Part shown: positions 54,057 to 54,421 of the stretch, piece by piece | Position numbering within the stretch: position 1 is the first letter of the stretch | Layout of the letters: each line of letters starts with the position of its first letter | Translations under genes and position numbers: made by a program | Assembly (NCBI GenBank): GCA_019637095.1 | Contig: JAHBWG010000065.1 | Location: 1 to 54,421 of the forward strand | Direction of reading: 5' to 3' | Origin: Sandaracinaceae bacterium | Lineage (GTDB): Bacteria > Myxococcota_A > Polyangia > Polyangiales > Sandaracinaceae | DNA length: 54,421 bases | The notes under the pieces: model-generated | What the model was told of the DNA's origin: nothing | The model's input: only the letters and a program-made list of their open reading frames with translations | Databases searched by the model: none

Positions 54057-54421
54057 TCACTCCATCGAGAAGCGGAACGACACGAGCAGCCGCTCCGTCG
54101 CGATGGTGCGGCGCACCGCGCCGAGCGGAGCGCGCAGGCACGCGAGGACGGCGTCGCGGTCGAGCCGGGCCACGTCGTCGGCGAACGTGTCGCGCCACTC
54201 GACGAGCGGGGCGTCGTCGGCGCGCAGCTCGAGGCGCAGGTCGGCGTGGCCCGCCGCGCTCGGCGGGCTCGCGCACGTGGGGAGCGCCTGGATCGCCGCC
54301 CAGACCGCCTGCTCCATCGGCTCGTCGCGCGCGCACGCGCGGCCCGACGCGCCGTCGCAGCGCAGGTACGCGACGCGGCCGCGGCGTACGGTGAGCGCCC
54401 CGCTCGCCCGCTCCGCGTCGC
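54057..54421 (-). CDS. Hypothetical protein, 5' end outside the window
   Basis: An open frame runs from the right edge to a stop at 54057, giving about 121 residues. It contains VRRGRVAYLRCDGASGRAC, MEQAVWAAIQALPTCASPP, GHADLRLELRADD, and a C-terminal AVLACLRAPLGAVRRTIATERLLVSFRFSM. The regular strand pattern and cysteine positions look like a real extracytoplasmic protein. An internal ATG at 54317 is probably not the start, since coding-like sequence continues upstream of it. Family unknown. Confidence 0.6.
   Translation of the reverse strand, partial: DAERASGALTVRRGRVAYLRCDGASGRACARDEPMEQAVWAAIQALPTCASPPSAAGHADLRLELRADDAPLVEWRDTFADDVARLDRDAVLACLRAPLGAVRRTIATERLLVSFRFSME

Overview
The window is about 54 kb of very GC-rich, tightly packed chromosomal DNA. 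The gene set suggests a myxobacterium-type deltaproteobacterium of the Polyangia (Sandaracinus-like); this is an inference from content. Supporting content: a chemosensory cluster with a HEAT-repeat partner, a MopE-type repeat lipoprotein, many small lipoproteins, a Ser/Thr kinase, a PilF/Tgl-like TPR lipoprotein and a TonB-dependent receptor with an N-terminal TonB domain. No tRNA, rRNA, CRISPR array, transposase or phage gene was seen, and no gene-free stretch exceeds 300 bases.

Layout. 1-1666: tail of a polymorphic toxin with a nuclease-like tip, a lower-GC probable immunity gene and a pentapeptide-repeat gene, joined by ATGA overlaps. 1884-7502: a double hybrid histidine kinase, a secreted unknown protein, and a DUF4143 ATPase behind a promoter carrying a 22-bp-phased operator-like array. 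7784-19493: TPR protein, Fe-alcohol dehydrogenase, PAP2 protein with an altered motif, RNase D, DciA-like protein, AmmeMemoRadiSam radical SAM enzyme, a lipoprotein, a cNMP-binding/TGS/uridine-kinase-like fusion, a 24-bp perfect inverted repeat and a VWA lipoprotein.

32102 down to 19514 (minus strand) is one run of 12 genes, mostly with start and stop codons overlapping: cheY, cheA, cheW, cheW, HEAT protein, cheR, cheB, GAF coiled-coil protein, cheY, trpF, a fused trpB-trpA gene and a HupE-like membrane protein. It contains no chemoreceptor gene. The tryptophan synthase is a single chain with beta before alpha.

33735-32181: RodZ-like HTH membrane protein, RecO and DUF971. 37567-34006: an orphan OppD/OppF pair, then a Crp-family regulator coupled to the PilF/Tgl-like lipoprotein. 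37605-46070: membrane protein, lipoproteins, homocysteine methyltransferase/MTHFR fusion, cytochrome-like lipoprotein, a 53-residue lipoprotein, DUF2277, an NTPase with C-terminal HTH and a Ser/Thr kinase. 46075-54421: an FGE-fold lipoprotein, the MopE-like protein, TonB receptor plus lipoprotein, an RpoH-like sigma factor, and a truncated gene at the right edge.

Several genes have a TAnnnT hexamer exactly 6 bases before the start codon. This suggests that leaderless mRNAs are common here, and it was used to choose some starts.
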